The notes under the pieces were generated by a model. The model saw only the letters and a program-made list of their open reading frames with translations. It was not told the origin of the DNA and ran no database searches. The translations under genes and the position numbers were made by a program. From NCBI GenBank assembly GCA_025964715.1, contig JAOPYH010000190.1, positions 1 to 64,000 of the forward strand: a stretch of DNA of 64,000 nt, in the 5' to 3' direction. This DNA comes from Streptosporangiaceae bacterium (lineage in GTDB: Bacteria; Actinomycetota; Actinomycetes; Streptosporangiales; Streptosporangiaceae). Shown one piece after another: positions 36,708 to 43,984 of this stretch (the stretch's first letter is position 1; the number at the start of each line of letters is the position of its first letter).

Positions 36708-36872
36708 GTTCCCCTCCAAACCCATCGTTATTATTTTGCCCCTCACACTATGGCTCGTCGTCAAGACGATCAAGGATTACGGAAGTGCCGTGCAGTACTA
36801 GCCCCCGGAACTTCGGCACGGCCACCCGCCGCATAGCCGGACGCACCCGGACAGTGACCGATCTACAAAAGA

Positions 36873-36907
36873 AGGCGCCCACCTGCACGATGAGCAGGTG
36901 GGCGCCT
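36873..36907. terminator. Perfect 14-bp hairpin
   Basis: AGGCGCCCACCTGC (36873-36886) pairs perfectly with 36894-36907 around a 7-base loop. It lies between the divergent methyltransferase and helix-turn-helix genes. It is either a terminator for read-through from a lost gene or a border structure of the accessory block. Confidence 0.5.
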
Positions 36908-36928
36908 ACGCGTCCAAGACGCGTCCTG

Positions 36929-37366
36929 GTGGACTCTAGGGGATCTTATTCGAACCCTGAAGCCCAGGTCAGGGCGCTGAAAACCCTGCTGGGGAAGCTA
37001 CCGGACCTGTCGGGGTCACCTAGCACGACGCAAGCGCAGCGGATGCCCGGGAGAGCCAAGCAACTCGACGCCCGCCAGGTGCAAGAACTCATCGACGGCT
37101 ACCAGGCTGGTGCAACAGTCTACGAACTAGGCGACCGGTTCGGCATCTCACGACAGACGGTCGGCAAGATCCTGCACCGACATGACGTGCGGATGCGGGG
37201 GCGTGGCCTGCCCCCGGAGCAGATTGACGAGGCGGTTCGCCTCTATGAAGGAGGCTGGTCGCTGGCACGGATCGGAGATCACATGGCCGTCGATCCCACG
37301 ACGGTGCTGAACCGGTTGAGGGAACGAGGAGTCCGGACAAGGGATGCGCAAGGGCGGATGCGATAA
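36929..37366 (+). CDS. Hin-recombinase-like helix-turn-helix protein
   Basis: 145-residue DNA-binding protein with two tandem helix-turn-helix units: [20 protein letters not shown] and [20 protein letters not shown]. These resemble the C-terminal DNA-binding domain of serine invertases. No catalytic recombinase domain is present, so it is a stand-alone binder or a remnant. The start is uncertain: GTG at 36929 gives a plausible N-terminus ([20 protein letters not shown]) but has no SD; ATG at 37043 would give a shorter protein with only the HTH units. It opens the accessory block that ends at tRNA-Ala. Confidence 0.65.
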   Translation: MDSRGSYSNPEAQVRALKTLLGKLPDLSGSPSTTQAQRMPGRAKQLDARQVQELIDGYQAGATVYELGDRFGISRQTVGKILHRHDVRMRGRGLPPEQIDEAVRLYEGGWSLARIGDHMAVDPTTVLNRLRERGVRTRDAQGRMR

Positions 37367-37703
37367 AAGGAGCGATGACTGGTCCCGCATCACCCTGCCC
37401 GTTGGGTTCCTGATGGGCTGTGGGAGTTGCTACACACATGGTGCTGCGGGCGCCGACCAGACCGCCGGGCGGTGGCCGGCGTCGGTATGGGAATCGTGAG
37501 GTGCTGGCGGTGGCGTTGGTGCACGCACAAATCAGCGTAGCGCTGGTGCGGCCGGCGAAGACTGAGGTCTCCAGGTTGGTTTATGCGCAGTGCTCCGCCG
37601 GTCGCGAGGATCAGCGAGGGCATTGTGCTGCGCGGAAGCCTTGTAAAAGCACAAGCCCCGCGCCGTAATCTGAAGTTCTCGAGGCTTCAGGAGGCGCAGG
37701 GCT
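37367..37703. other. Gene-free stretch with a possible operator
   Basis: No coding frame with actinobacterial codon use is seen. At 37640-37655 an inverted repeat CTTGT-AAAAGC-ACAAG lies upstream of a possible -10 (TAATCT, 37666-37671) and the XRE gene, so it may be that regulator's own operator. Confidence 0.5.
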
Positions 37704-38912
37704 ATGAATGACGAGGCTACCATCGGTGCCCGACTCAGGGCACTCAGACGCTGGCGCGGAATGACGTTGGCGCAGCTCGCTGGCCAGGCTGGTCTGTCAG
37801 CGTCGTTCTTGTCGATGGCCGAGCGAGGCCAGCGCCCACTGGACCGCCGATCACATATCGCCTCGATCGCAACCGCGCTGCGCGTCTCCGAGGCCGACCT
37901 GGTCGGTGGACCGCACCTGACCCCGGACCCTGTGCAGTCCGAACCGCACGCCACGGTCCCCGACATCCGAGCGGCGCTCACCACCAACACGCTAACCGCG
38001 CCGGCAGTCGACCTCGCCCGCCCGCTCGACGAGCTCGTCGCCGAGATGACCCGCATCGACCACAGCGAGTACAAGCACATGCAGGTCGGCAGGGCCCTGC
38101 CCGCCGTCATCAACGAGCTCCACGTCCACGCCTGCGCGCCTGCCGATGAGGCCGCGTACCGGCTCGCGCTGCAAACCTTGATCGAGGCGTTCCAGACCGC
38201 GACATTCACCACCAAGGATCTGGGGTACGGCGACCTGGCGCACGTCGCGGCGATGCGCGCGTTGGAAGCGGCCGGAATCCTCGGCGACCCGGTGAGTAAG
38301 GGCAAGGCCGCGTCGCTGCGCATCCACACGATGCCCTCGACGTCACGGGACCTGGCGCTAACCGCGGCGGAGAACGCCGCCGATGCGCTGGAGCCAGCAG
38401 CCAAAGACAGCGCCGCCGTGCAGGTGCTAGGCATGCTCACCTTGGCCGCAGCCCTGCAGGCGAGCATCACCTACAAGTACGAGCGGGCCGATCATTGGCT
38501 CGACCAGGCCGAGGATCTCGCCGGGCGTGTGCCCGACAGTCCCACGGACAACTGGGGCGCGTTCTCGACGACGAACGTGGGCGTCTGGCGTGTCGCCCTG
38601 GCCGTGGAAGGCGGCGCGACGGGCGGCGCCCTGCTGAACCTCGCCGGCAAGGTCGACGAGAACAAGCTGGAAGGGCGACGCGGACGCCGGGCCGCGTTCC
38701 TTGCAGACGTCGGCCGCGGGCTGGCTCGCGAGCCGCGGATGAAGGCCGAGGCGGTCCAGTGGCTGCGCCGGGCTGAGAACGTGGCCCCTCACAAGATCCG
38801 CAACAGCGCACCGGTACGTGAGACGGTGGCGTCACTGCTAACACGGGCGGTCAGCACAGCCGGCGGGCAGGAACTGCGCGGTATGGCGGCGCGTATGGGC
38901 GTACCGCACTGA
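37704..38912 (+). CDS. XRE-family regulator with helical-repeat domain
   Basis: 402-residue regulator. The N-terminal Cro/CI helix-turn-helix is at residues 7-62 (MTLAQLAGQAGLSASFLSMA). A long all-helical, Ala-rich region follows and is likely a TPR-like sensor domain. Actinomycetes carry many such regulators, usually next to small unknown proteins as here. ATG follows AGGAGG by 9 bases. It probably controls the small-protein run beginning at 38987 and itself through 37640-37655; this is inference. Confidence 0.85.
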   Translation: MNDEATIGARLRALRRWRGMTLAQLAGQAGLSASFLSMAERGQRPLDRRSHIASIATALRVSEADLVGGPHLTPDPVQSEPHATVPDIRAALTTNTLTAPAVDLARPLDELVAEMTRIDHSEYKHMQVGRALPAVINELHVHACAPADEAAYRLALQTLIEAFQTATFTTKDLGYGDLAHVAAMRALEAAGILGDPVSKGKAASLRIHTMPSTSRDLALTAAENAADALEPAAKDSAAVQVLGMLTLAAALQASITYKYERADHWLDQAEDLAGRVPDSPTDNWGAFSTTNVGVWRVALAVEGGATGGALLNLAGKVDENKLEGRRGRRAAFLADVGRGLAREPRMKAEAVQWLRRAENVAPHKIRNSAPVRETVASLLTRAVSTAGGQELRGMAARMGVPH

Positions 38913-38986
38913 CTCGATCCGGCCAATCGGCTGTGATTTCACGCTCGTGAATTTCTGGCGTGCGCATGCTTTTACGGTGCGTGGCC

Positions 38987-39253
38987 ATGGACCAGACGCA
39001 CACCGATGCCAATGGGCACCTGGAATGCCTCGGGGCTGAACTCGCCGATCGCGGTTGGCGGGCGAAGGTCAGCCAGGACGGTGACCGACCCGTTCTGTGG
39101 GTGCGAAATCCCAAGGTCGCCGAGCTGAACGAGCGAATCGTATGCACGGGTGATGCCTTCCGGTGGATGTGGGGTCAGGGCATCGGCCCGACCACGGAAG
39201 CCGCCGGCGTCGCCACCCGGATCATGTATGTCCTGCGCGAGGTGGGGGAATGA
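38987..39253 (+). CDS. Hypothetical small protein
   Basis: 88-residue soluble protein (MDQTHTDANGHLECLGAELA at the N-terminus). No known domain is seen. The composition resembles the small partners often found after XRE regulators in actinomycetes. There is no SD before the ATG; TACGGT lies 8 bases upstream, so the message may be leaderless. The stop overlaps the next start (ATGA), which makes this the first gene of a coupled run. Confidence 0.65.
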   Translation: MDQTHTDANGHLECLGAELADRGWRAKVSQDGDRPVLWVRNPKVAELNERIVCTGDAFRWMWGQGIGPTTEAAGVATRIMYVLREVGE

Positions 39254-39654
39254 ACTCCCACGAATCGCCCCGGCTGTATTCCTGGACGGTCATAGCCCCG
39301 GAGGAGGGCTCTGCCGCCCTCGGCGCGGTGGGTGTGACCAATGACCGCACCCGTGCCCTCGCAAGCCTCGGTGACGCGCTACGTGACGCTCCGGCCGGCG
39401 CCCGCGGTCTGGTCCACAAGGTGAGGCTCAGCTTCACCAGGCCCAGCTACCTGTACCAGGGACTCGATGCCCGCGGCCGGTTCGACCCGGGCACCGGCGC
39501 GGTGGTGTGGGAGACGCCTCTTGAGGCGAGCACCTGGGGGCAGCAACTCGACCCCGAACTAACCGACCTCCCCGAGGTCATTGGCGATGCGTTCCCGCCG
39601 GAGGCGATCTCCGCCGGCCTGGCCGACCTCGAGGCAGAGCGGGGCCGGCCGTAG
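39250..39654 (+). CDS. Hypothetical protein
   Basis: 134-residue protein with a predicted beta-rich N-terminal half (LYSWTVIAPEEGSAALGAVG). No membrane segment and no recognised family. It starts within the previous stop (ATGA) and ends within the next start (TAGTG), so it belongs to a translationally coupled operon. Confidence 0.68.
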   Translation: MNSHESPRLYSWTVIAPEEGSAALGAVGVTNDRTRALASLGDALRDAPAGARGLVHKVRLSFTRPSYLYQGLDARGRFDPGTGAVVWETPLEASTWGQQLDPELTDLPEVIGDAFPPEAISAGLADLEAERGRP

Positions 39655-39989
39655 TGGACACGAGCCGGCATCTAGACGTGGGCGTGTTGTCGAGCGCGGT
39701 CGGCAGCGCGCCCGCCCTCAACGTCCGGGACATCCCCCTCCCCGGACCGTCGCAGGAGCAGGCATCACCCCCGAGCCTCCCTGCGCATCTCGTACGGCCC
39801 GGCGGCCCCGGGGAAGACGCTGCCGCCGGGCCGTACGTCCCCCCGAGCAGCGCGGCAAGTGCGGGAGTTCAAACCTGCCGCACCGCCGTGCTTCCACTCG
39901 CAGACGCCCCCGCCGAATCGGAGTGGTTCCAGGCTGACAAGCGGGCGCGCCTGCGTCACCAGCGGGAGCAGATGATCAACGGCTTCTAA
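39654..39989 (+). CDS. Hypothetical proline-rich protein
   Basis: 111 codons beginning with a GTG that shares its G with the preceding stop (TAGTG). The middle is Pro/Ala/Gly-rich and probably disordered. The last 25 residues (WFQADKRARLRHQREQMING) form a charged helix. No known domain is seen. Kept because of the overlap with its neighbour and because a strong SD of the next gene follows. Confidence 0.55.
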   Translation: MDTSRHLDVGVLSSAVGSAPALNVRDIPLPGPSQEQASPPSLPAHLVRPGGPGEDAAAGPYVPPSSAASAGVQTCRTAVLPLADAPAESEWFQADKRARLRHQREQMINGF

Positions 39990-40007
39990 GCCGGGAGGAA
40001 ACCTGAA

Positions 40008-40358
40008 ATGGATACCGTTTCGACCCTTGCCCGGGCGCTCAGCCGCCGCTTTCCCAGCGTGCCGATCTGGTTCGGCGAGCACACCGGCCACTGGTGGGCG
40101 CTTGCCGATAACCGGCTGATCGAGGCCGACTCGGCCGGTGACCTCGGCCTCGTCCTCGACCGCCTCGTCGGGCCGCAGCCGGTCGTCGGCGAGGCGGTCC
40201 ACCGTGCCGAGCCGTCCCCAGGTCCGGCCCGCGCTCTCGCGTCGTCCACCGATCGGCGACCGGCTGCCAGGCCCAGACCGACGAAGCACCTCAGCCCGTG
40301 GCGGCACCGCTTCCTCGGGTCTTGGGTGCCTGCCCCCGCCTCTGCCCTCGGTTGGTGA
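40008..40358 (+). CDS. Hypothetical small protein
   Basis: 116-residue protein preceded by GGGAGGAA 7 bases upstream. Residues 1-60 look folded (FPSVPIWFGEHTGHWWALAD), whereas the rest is Arg/Pro-rich and probably disordered. Function is unknown. The stop overlaps the GTG of the dioxygenase gene (GTGA), linking the two in translation. Confidence 0.6.
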   Translation: MDTVSTLARALSRRFPSVPIWFGEHTGHWWALADNRLIEADSAGDLGLVLDRLVGPQPVVGEAVHRAEPSPGPARALASSTDRRPAARPRPTKHLSPWRHRFLGSWVPAPASALGW

Positions 40359-41077
40359 GCGACATGGCGAGAGGAGAGTACGTAGGCGAGTCCATCGCCG
40401 ATCGGGCTGTGGGCGTCCTCCGCTCCCTGGGCGTGAGCGGCACCATCCCCTGGGCCACGCCCGACGCGGCTGGCTCTCTGGCCGCGGAGCTTGCAGCACG
40501 GCACGGCCACCACCGGGAGATCGTCAGGAATCCGCACCGCAGCGTTGAATGGGCTCGCGCCGGAGTGCGCTCCCCGACCCTGCTGAGCGCCGTCCAAGCC
40601 GCCATCGGTCCCGATGTGGCAGTTGAGAACACGTTCCTGATCATGAAGTGGCCCGGCCGGGACTTCGAGGTCCCGTGGCACCAGGACGGCATCGACCACC
40701 GGATCCACCTCGACCCCGACCGGTCGGTGTCCGCGTGGCTGGCGCTCACCGACGCCACCCTGGCCAACGGCTGCCTCCACGTCGCTCCCGGATCACAGCG
40801 ACTGGGATACCTGCCCTACGAGCTGGAAGAAGCCCACGGCCAGGCGCGGGGCAGAGCCGGCCGCGTGGCCGGATTCTCCGGCGAGTACTCCGTGCCGGTC
40901 ACCGTGAGCGCGGGCCACGCCGTCCTCATGGACGTCCGCCTGCTCCACCGCTCCGGCCCAAACAGCACACAGGCCCCCCGCATCGGGTTGAACGTCCGCT
41001 ACGTCGCCCCGGGCGCCGTCCAGATGCGCGACCACACCCCCCCTGACCTCGACCCGATCAGCGGGCCGAGCTGGTAA
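40355..41077 (+). CDS. Phytanoyl-CoA dioxygenase (PhyH)-like Fe(II)/2-oxoglutarate oxygenase
   Basis: Non-haem iron oxygenase of 240 residues. The iron facial triad is visible: His109 and Asp111 in PWHQDG and His198 in LLHRSGPN. Arg209 is in place to hold 2-oxoglutarate. PhyH-type enzymes hydroxylate or halogenate small molecules, and some modify natural products; the substrate here is unknown. The GTG start overlaps the preceding stop (GTGA). The last nine residues, LDPISGPSW, have a near-copy 68 bases downstream (LDPISGTSR), caused by a duplication of 33 bases. Confidence 0.82.
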   Translation: MSDMARGEYVGESIADRAVGVLRSLGVSGTIPWATPDAAGSLAAELAARHGHHREIVRNPHRSVEWARAGVRSPTLLSAVQAAIGPDVAVENTFLIMKWPGRDFEVPWHQDGIDHRIHLDPDRSVSAWLALTDATLANGCLHVAPGSQRLGYLPYELEEAHGQARGRAGRVAGFSGEYSVPVTVSAGHAVLMDVRLLHRSGPNSTQAPRIGLNVRYVAPGAVQMRDHTPPDLDPISGPSW

Positions 41078-41148
41078 CCCACACACGAAAGGAGATGCGC
41101 GGCACCACCCCCGGGCTCGACCCGATCAGCGGGACGAGCCGGTAACCC
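41048..41148 (+). repeat. Direct repeat of the dioxygenase gene's 3' end
   Basis: The 33 bases 41048-41080 recur at 41116-41148 with 31 identities. Both copies are read in the same sense (LDPISG...stop) and end with GGTAACCC. The segment between them carries GAAAGGAG and an ATG. Confidence 0.9.
41095..41145 (+). CDS. Possible 16-residue peptide MRGTTPGLDPISGTSR
   Basis: Short frame ending in the second copy of the 33-base repeat. Its C-terminal LDPISGTSR mirrors the end of the dioxygenase just upstream. GAAAGGAG touches the ATG directly, which is too close for efficient initiation, so real translation is doubtful. If expressed it could be a precursor or leader peptide acted on by the neighbouring oxygenase or kinase-like enzyme; that is speculation. 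It may equally be a relic of the duplication. Confidence 0.3.
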   Translation: MRGTTPGLDPISGTSR

Positions 41149-41168
41149 CCAGGAAGGGAAGCAAGAGC

Positions 41169-41591
41169 ATGAGCCTGCTTGAGCTCACCGAACACAAGGT
41201 GACCCGCGTGCGGGTCCTGGTCGGTGCCGACGCCGACCCGGTTCGTCTGGCCGGGAAGGTCCCGATCGCCAAGAGCGACTGCTCCTACTACTGCCCCGAC
41301 GCGGCCACCGCCGAGCGGTGCATCGAGGCCCTGCGCGAGTCCGACGAGCGCCTGCGCTCCCGCCCCGAGGAGCTCATGCTCTGGGACTGGGAATGCACCT
41401 ACTGGGAGGCCGAGCCGGACAACGAGAACGGCGGAGGCACCGTCCTCCTCGGCGTCGCCTGGTTCGACCAGGCCTTTTTCGACGACCGGCGTGACGCCTG
41501 GTTCGGTGCCATGCACAACCGCATCTACCAGACGCTGGGCATCCCGCTGGACAACATCACCGTCACCCACTGGGTCGCTCTCACCGACTGA
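41169..41591 (+). CDS. Hypothetical protein
   Basis: 140-residue acidic protein with many aromatic residues (LMLWDWECTYWEAEPDNENG) and two cysteines in DCSYYCPD. No membrane segment and no family I recognise. AGGAAGGG lies about 9 bases before the ATG. It follows the dioxygenase and its duplicated tail and is closed by a strong hairpin, so it is the last gene of the small-protein operon. Confidence 0.7.
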   Translation: MSLLELTEHKVTRVRVLVGADADPVRLAGKVPIAKSDCSYYCPDAATAERCIEALRESDERLRSRPEELMLWDWECTYWEAEPDNENGGGTVLLGVAWFDQAFFDDRRDAWFGAMHNRIYQTLGIPLDNITVTHWVALTD

Positions 41592-41612
41592 TCCCTGATG
41601 TGACCCAGGCTG

Positions 41613-41643
41613 CGGCCCCCGCCCGATCCTTGGGCGGGGGCCG
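41613..41643 (+). terminator. Strong terminator-type hairpin
   Basis: CGGCCCCCGCCC (41613-41624) pairs perfectly with 41632-41643 around a 7-base loop, 22 bases after the preceding stop. Confidence 0.75.
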
Positions 41644-41780
41644 TGGCATTCGGCTGGCAGCTTCGGTCCCGGGGACGAGTTCCGCGGCCGAACCTTCACG
41701 CCCAACCGACCCGCTACGCCACACTGTTGACTCTGGCCCGCTCGGGCCGCGAGTGCCGCTGTGGTCGAAGGGGTCACGTC

Positions 41781-42569
41781 GTGGATCGGATCATCACCCG
41801 CCTCGGACTGGCCGACGACGATCCCAAGCTGCTGCACGACCGGCGAGGCACCACCTTCTACAAGATCGACGACATCGCGTTGAAGATCACCAGCGGACTG
41901 ATGGCGGGCCGTGAAGGTGAAATCCTGCGCTTGCTCGGCACCGAGTGGTACCGCGACCACGGATGGGACGAGGAGCGATCCTGGCTGACCCTGCGGTGGA
42001 TCGACGGCACCAGCCTGTGGACCGAGCTGGAACGCGCCCACGGAGGCGACGACAGCGCCGCGACCAGGGAGCACGTGCTGACCCTGGCAGCCGGGGCGGG
42101 GCGGGAGCTGGCGAAACTCCATGCGGCCGGCTGGGCACACGGCGACCTGCAACCCGACCACGTCATCCGCGAGGGCGACACGACACGGATCATCGATCTG
42201 GCGTGTGCCCAAGGGCCCGTCGACGTGCCGGCCTACGTCCACCGCGGCGGACTGGCGCATACCACCGCGCCTGAGATCGCCGATCTGATCCTCGGCTCGG
42301 AGGAGCACGTCACGCTCACGCCCGAGGCTGATGTCTGGGCCCTCGGAGCGTCGCTGTGGTGGGCCTGGACCAGGACGACGCCCATCACCTACACCGACCC
42401 CGCGGCGGGCCGCATGGCCCAGCTCAAGGACATCGCCGCCGTCCAGCGCGCTCCCAGTGCTGTCCGGCCGTGGCCGTTCGCCGAGTTCGAGGACGCCGTC
42501 ATGGCCTGCATGGCCACAGACCCAGGCGACCGTCCAACCGCCGAACAACTCGCCGCCGCCCTCCGCTGA
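41781..42569 (+). CDS. Protein-kinase-fold phosphotransferase
   Basis: 262-residue small kinase. Lys35 in ALKI is the likely ATP lysine. The catalytic loop reads HGDLQPDH (120-127) instead of HRDLKPxN, and Asp139 in IIDLAC replaces DFG. The C-lobe helices resemble eukaryotic-like kinases (PEADVWALGASLWW, TDPGDRPTAEQLAAAL). The divergence suggests a peptide, antibiotic or small-molecule kinase rather than a classic signalling kinase. GTG at 41781 follows AAGGGG by 6 bases. It lies beyond a terminator, so it has its own promoter, but it is in the same accessory block as the oxygenase. Confidence 0.75.
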   Translation: MDRIITRLGLADDDPKLLHDRRGTTFYKIDDIALKITSGLMAGREGEILRLLGTEWYRDHGWDEERSWLTLRWIDGTSLWTELERAHGGDDSAATREHVLTLAAGAGRELAKLHAAGWAHGDLQPDHVIREGDTTRIIDLACAQGPVDVPAYVHRGGLAHTTAPEIADLILGSEEHVTLTPEADVWALGASLWWAWTRTTPITYTDPAAGRMAQLKDIAAVQRAPSAVRPWPFAEFEDAVMACMATDPGDRPTAEQLAAALR

Positions 42570-42708
42570 CCCCGGACACAACGAAGACGCCCCGCCCACC
42601 TCCCGAAGGAGATGAGCAGGGCGTTTCTGCGTGCTCCGAAGCGGCCAGGCTACATGCGCGGGCCAGGTACGAGGGGGCGCTTCTGCGCATCCCGCGGCCG
42701 CGCCGGCG

Positions 42709-43027
42709 GCGTGGCCTTCAAAGTCTGGATGATCGAGGACGGCATCCCCGAGGTCCTGAGCACGACCGGCTCGGGCACGTGATGGCCGGGATCGGGGCCA
42801 CCTACTCGCACGTCCCGGCGAGCATGCGCGACCAGGTCAAGAAGGCGCTCCAGGAGCGGTGGGAGATGGCCCTCGACGAGCGGCTGCGGCTCTGTCCCAC
42901 CTCACCCGTATCGTTGCTCAACGAGCTCCTGATCTCCCGCCGGGAGAGAAAACCCAAGATCGTCTCCCGGTTGTCTCCCAGAAATGCGAGAGACCCCGTC
43001 CCCCTTATCGGGGAACAGGGTCTCTGA
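42709..43027 (+). pseudogene. Tyrosine-integrase C-terminal remnant, frameshifted
   Basis: One frame encodes FKVWMIEDGIPEVL; after a one-base shift near 42760 the next frame continues DRLGHVMAGIGATYSHVPAS, the region holding the catalytic His and Tyr of phage-type integrases. It goes on to LLNELLISRRERKPK and a stop at 43027, 8 bases before tRNA-Ala. The N-terminal two thirds of the enzyme are absent. This is the signature of an element that once integrated into the tRNA-Ala gene. Confidence 0.75.
42989..43025 (+). terminator. Hairpin at the end of the integrase remnant
   Basis: AGAGACCC (42989-42996) pairs with GGGTCTCT (43018-43025), and an inner CCCC/GGGG pair extends the stem. It lies directly before tRNA-Ala on the opposite strand. 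Confidence 0.5.
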
Positions 43028-43034
43028 CCTGCGG

Positions 43035-43108
43035 TGGAGATGAGGGGATTCGAACCCCTGACCCCCTCGATGCGAACGAGGTGCGCTACCGGACTGCGCT
43101 ACATCCCC
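43035..43108 (-). tRNA. tRNA-Ala (anticodon CGC)
   Basis: Cloverleaf on the minus strand: acceptor GGGGATG with CATCTCC (one G-U), anticodon loop TTCGCAT giving CGC, T-arm GGGTTCGAATCCC and discriminator A at 43035. No CCA is encoded. Its 3' end faces the integrase remnant, as in an attachment-site tRNA. Confidence 0.94.
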
Positions 43109-43167
43109 AGGGACGGAGCAAGGTTAGCAAACCTCGGGCTGTGTTCGCGCATCGGAGGTCGCCCCGG

Positions 43168-43812
43168 TCAGTCACCGACCGCTCGGGGCACGTCCTCGGC
43201 GTACTGATCGAACACGTCCCGGGCCCTCGCCCGCTCGGCGAGATCGATGATCTCGGCCTTGACCGCCTCGTCCGCGAGCCGGACCTCCTCGGCCGCACGG
43301 GCCTCGGCACGGGCCTGAACGCGCAGCCTGGCGATCCGCTCCCGCCGGGTGACGTCCATGCCCACAGCGGTCCGCAGGAGCGCGAGGTGACCGCTGAAGA
43401 GGCCCACAGGGGGTAGCGCGACCCACCAGGGCGCGACCCCCGCGGCCACGACGGCGGTCGCGGCGATCAGGGACAGCACGAGAAAGAACGTACGGCGCCG
43501 GCGGCGCGCGATGACGGTGGACCGGCGCAGCCGCCGGGGCCCTGCGATTTCGCCGTCCTCGTCGAGGGTCTCCTCGTACGGGTCGGTGGTCTCGTCGTCG
43601 AGGGTCTCCGGCCCGTACTCCATCAAGGCCATCCGGACGTCGACCGGCTCCTCCTCGACCCGCATGTCGTCGGCGTCCGACGCCGTCACGCCGGCCTTGC
43701 GCGGCCGCAGCCGGGAAATGCCATTGGTGTCAGTGTCGCGTCGCAGGTACATGGGTACGAGGACAACGGCCCACACCGCGACGATCGCCAGGTAGAGGAG
43801 TGTGCTGCTCAC
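43168..43812 (-). CDS. sepX: SepX/GlpR-type cell-division membrane protein
   Basis: 214-residue membrane protein. The N-terminal membrane helix is at residues 5-21 (LYLAIVAVWAVVLVPMYLRR), an acidic cytoplasmic linker follows, then two hydrophobic helices near residues 105-145 and a charged helical tail (ARLRVQARAEARAAEEVRLA). This layout and the adjacent glp (moeA-like) gene match SepX of Streptomyces and GlpR of Corynebacterium, the membrane receptor of Glp in divisome and polar-growth control. GTG at 43812 follows AAGGTGG. The identification rests on architecture and gene neighbourhood. Confidence 0.8.
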   Translation of the reverse strand: MSSTLLYLAIVAVWAVVLVPMYLRRDTDTNGISRLRPRKAGVTASDADDMRVEEEPVDVRMALMEYGPETLDDETTDPYEETLDEDGEIAGPRRLRRSTVIARRRRRTFFLVLSLIAATAVVAAGVAPWWVALPPVGLFSGHLALLRTAVGMDVTRRERIARLRVQARAEARAAEEVRLADEAVKAEIIDLAERARARDVFDQYAEDVPRAVGD

Positions 43813-43984
43813 TGGCCCACCTTTTGGGCGCGCCAAGGAAGCGAGTTGACCTTGGGCGCACGTAGGCTCACGTCCCGCACGGTAGGACCCGCTGTCGTGC
43901 GTTGACGAGCATAAGGGGCGGTGTGTCGCGAGATCGGGCGCAAGGTGACCCGTTGTTTACCTGAACTCTGTTGATCGCTGAAGT

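Noticed and set aside
36785..36928. N-terminal extension of the HTH gene to 36785
   Set aside because: It would run through a perfect 14-bp hairpin and has no SD; only the part from about 36929 looks like protein sequence.
36939..36962. Second att copy of tRNA-Ala at the left end of the first accessory block
   Set aside because: It shares only a short T-arm-like stretch with tRNA-Ala and has a different acceptor; not a direct repeat of 43035-43060.
42859..43416. Long plus-strand frame over the integrase end and tRNA-Ala
   Set aside because: The EGIRTPDP-like peptide is the well-known false translation of a tRNA gene, and the rest is antisense to sepX.
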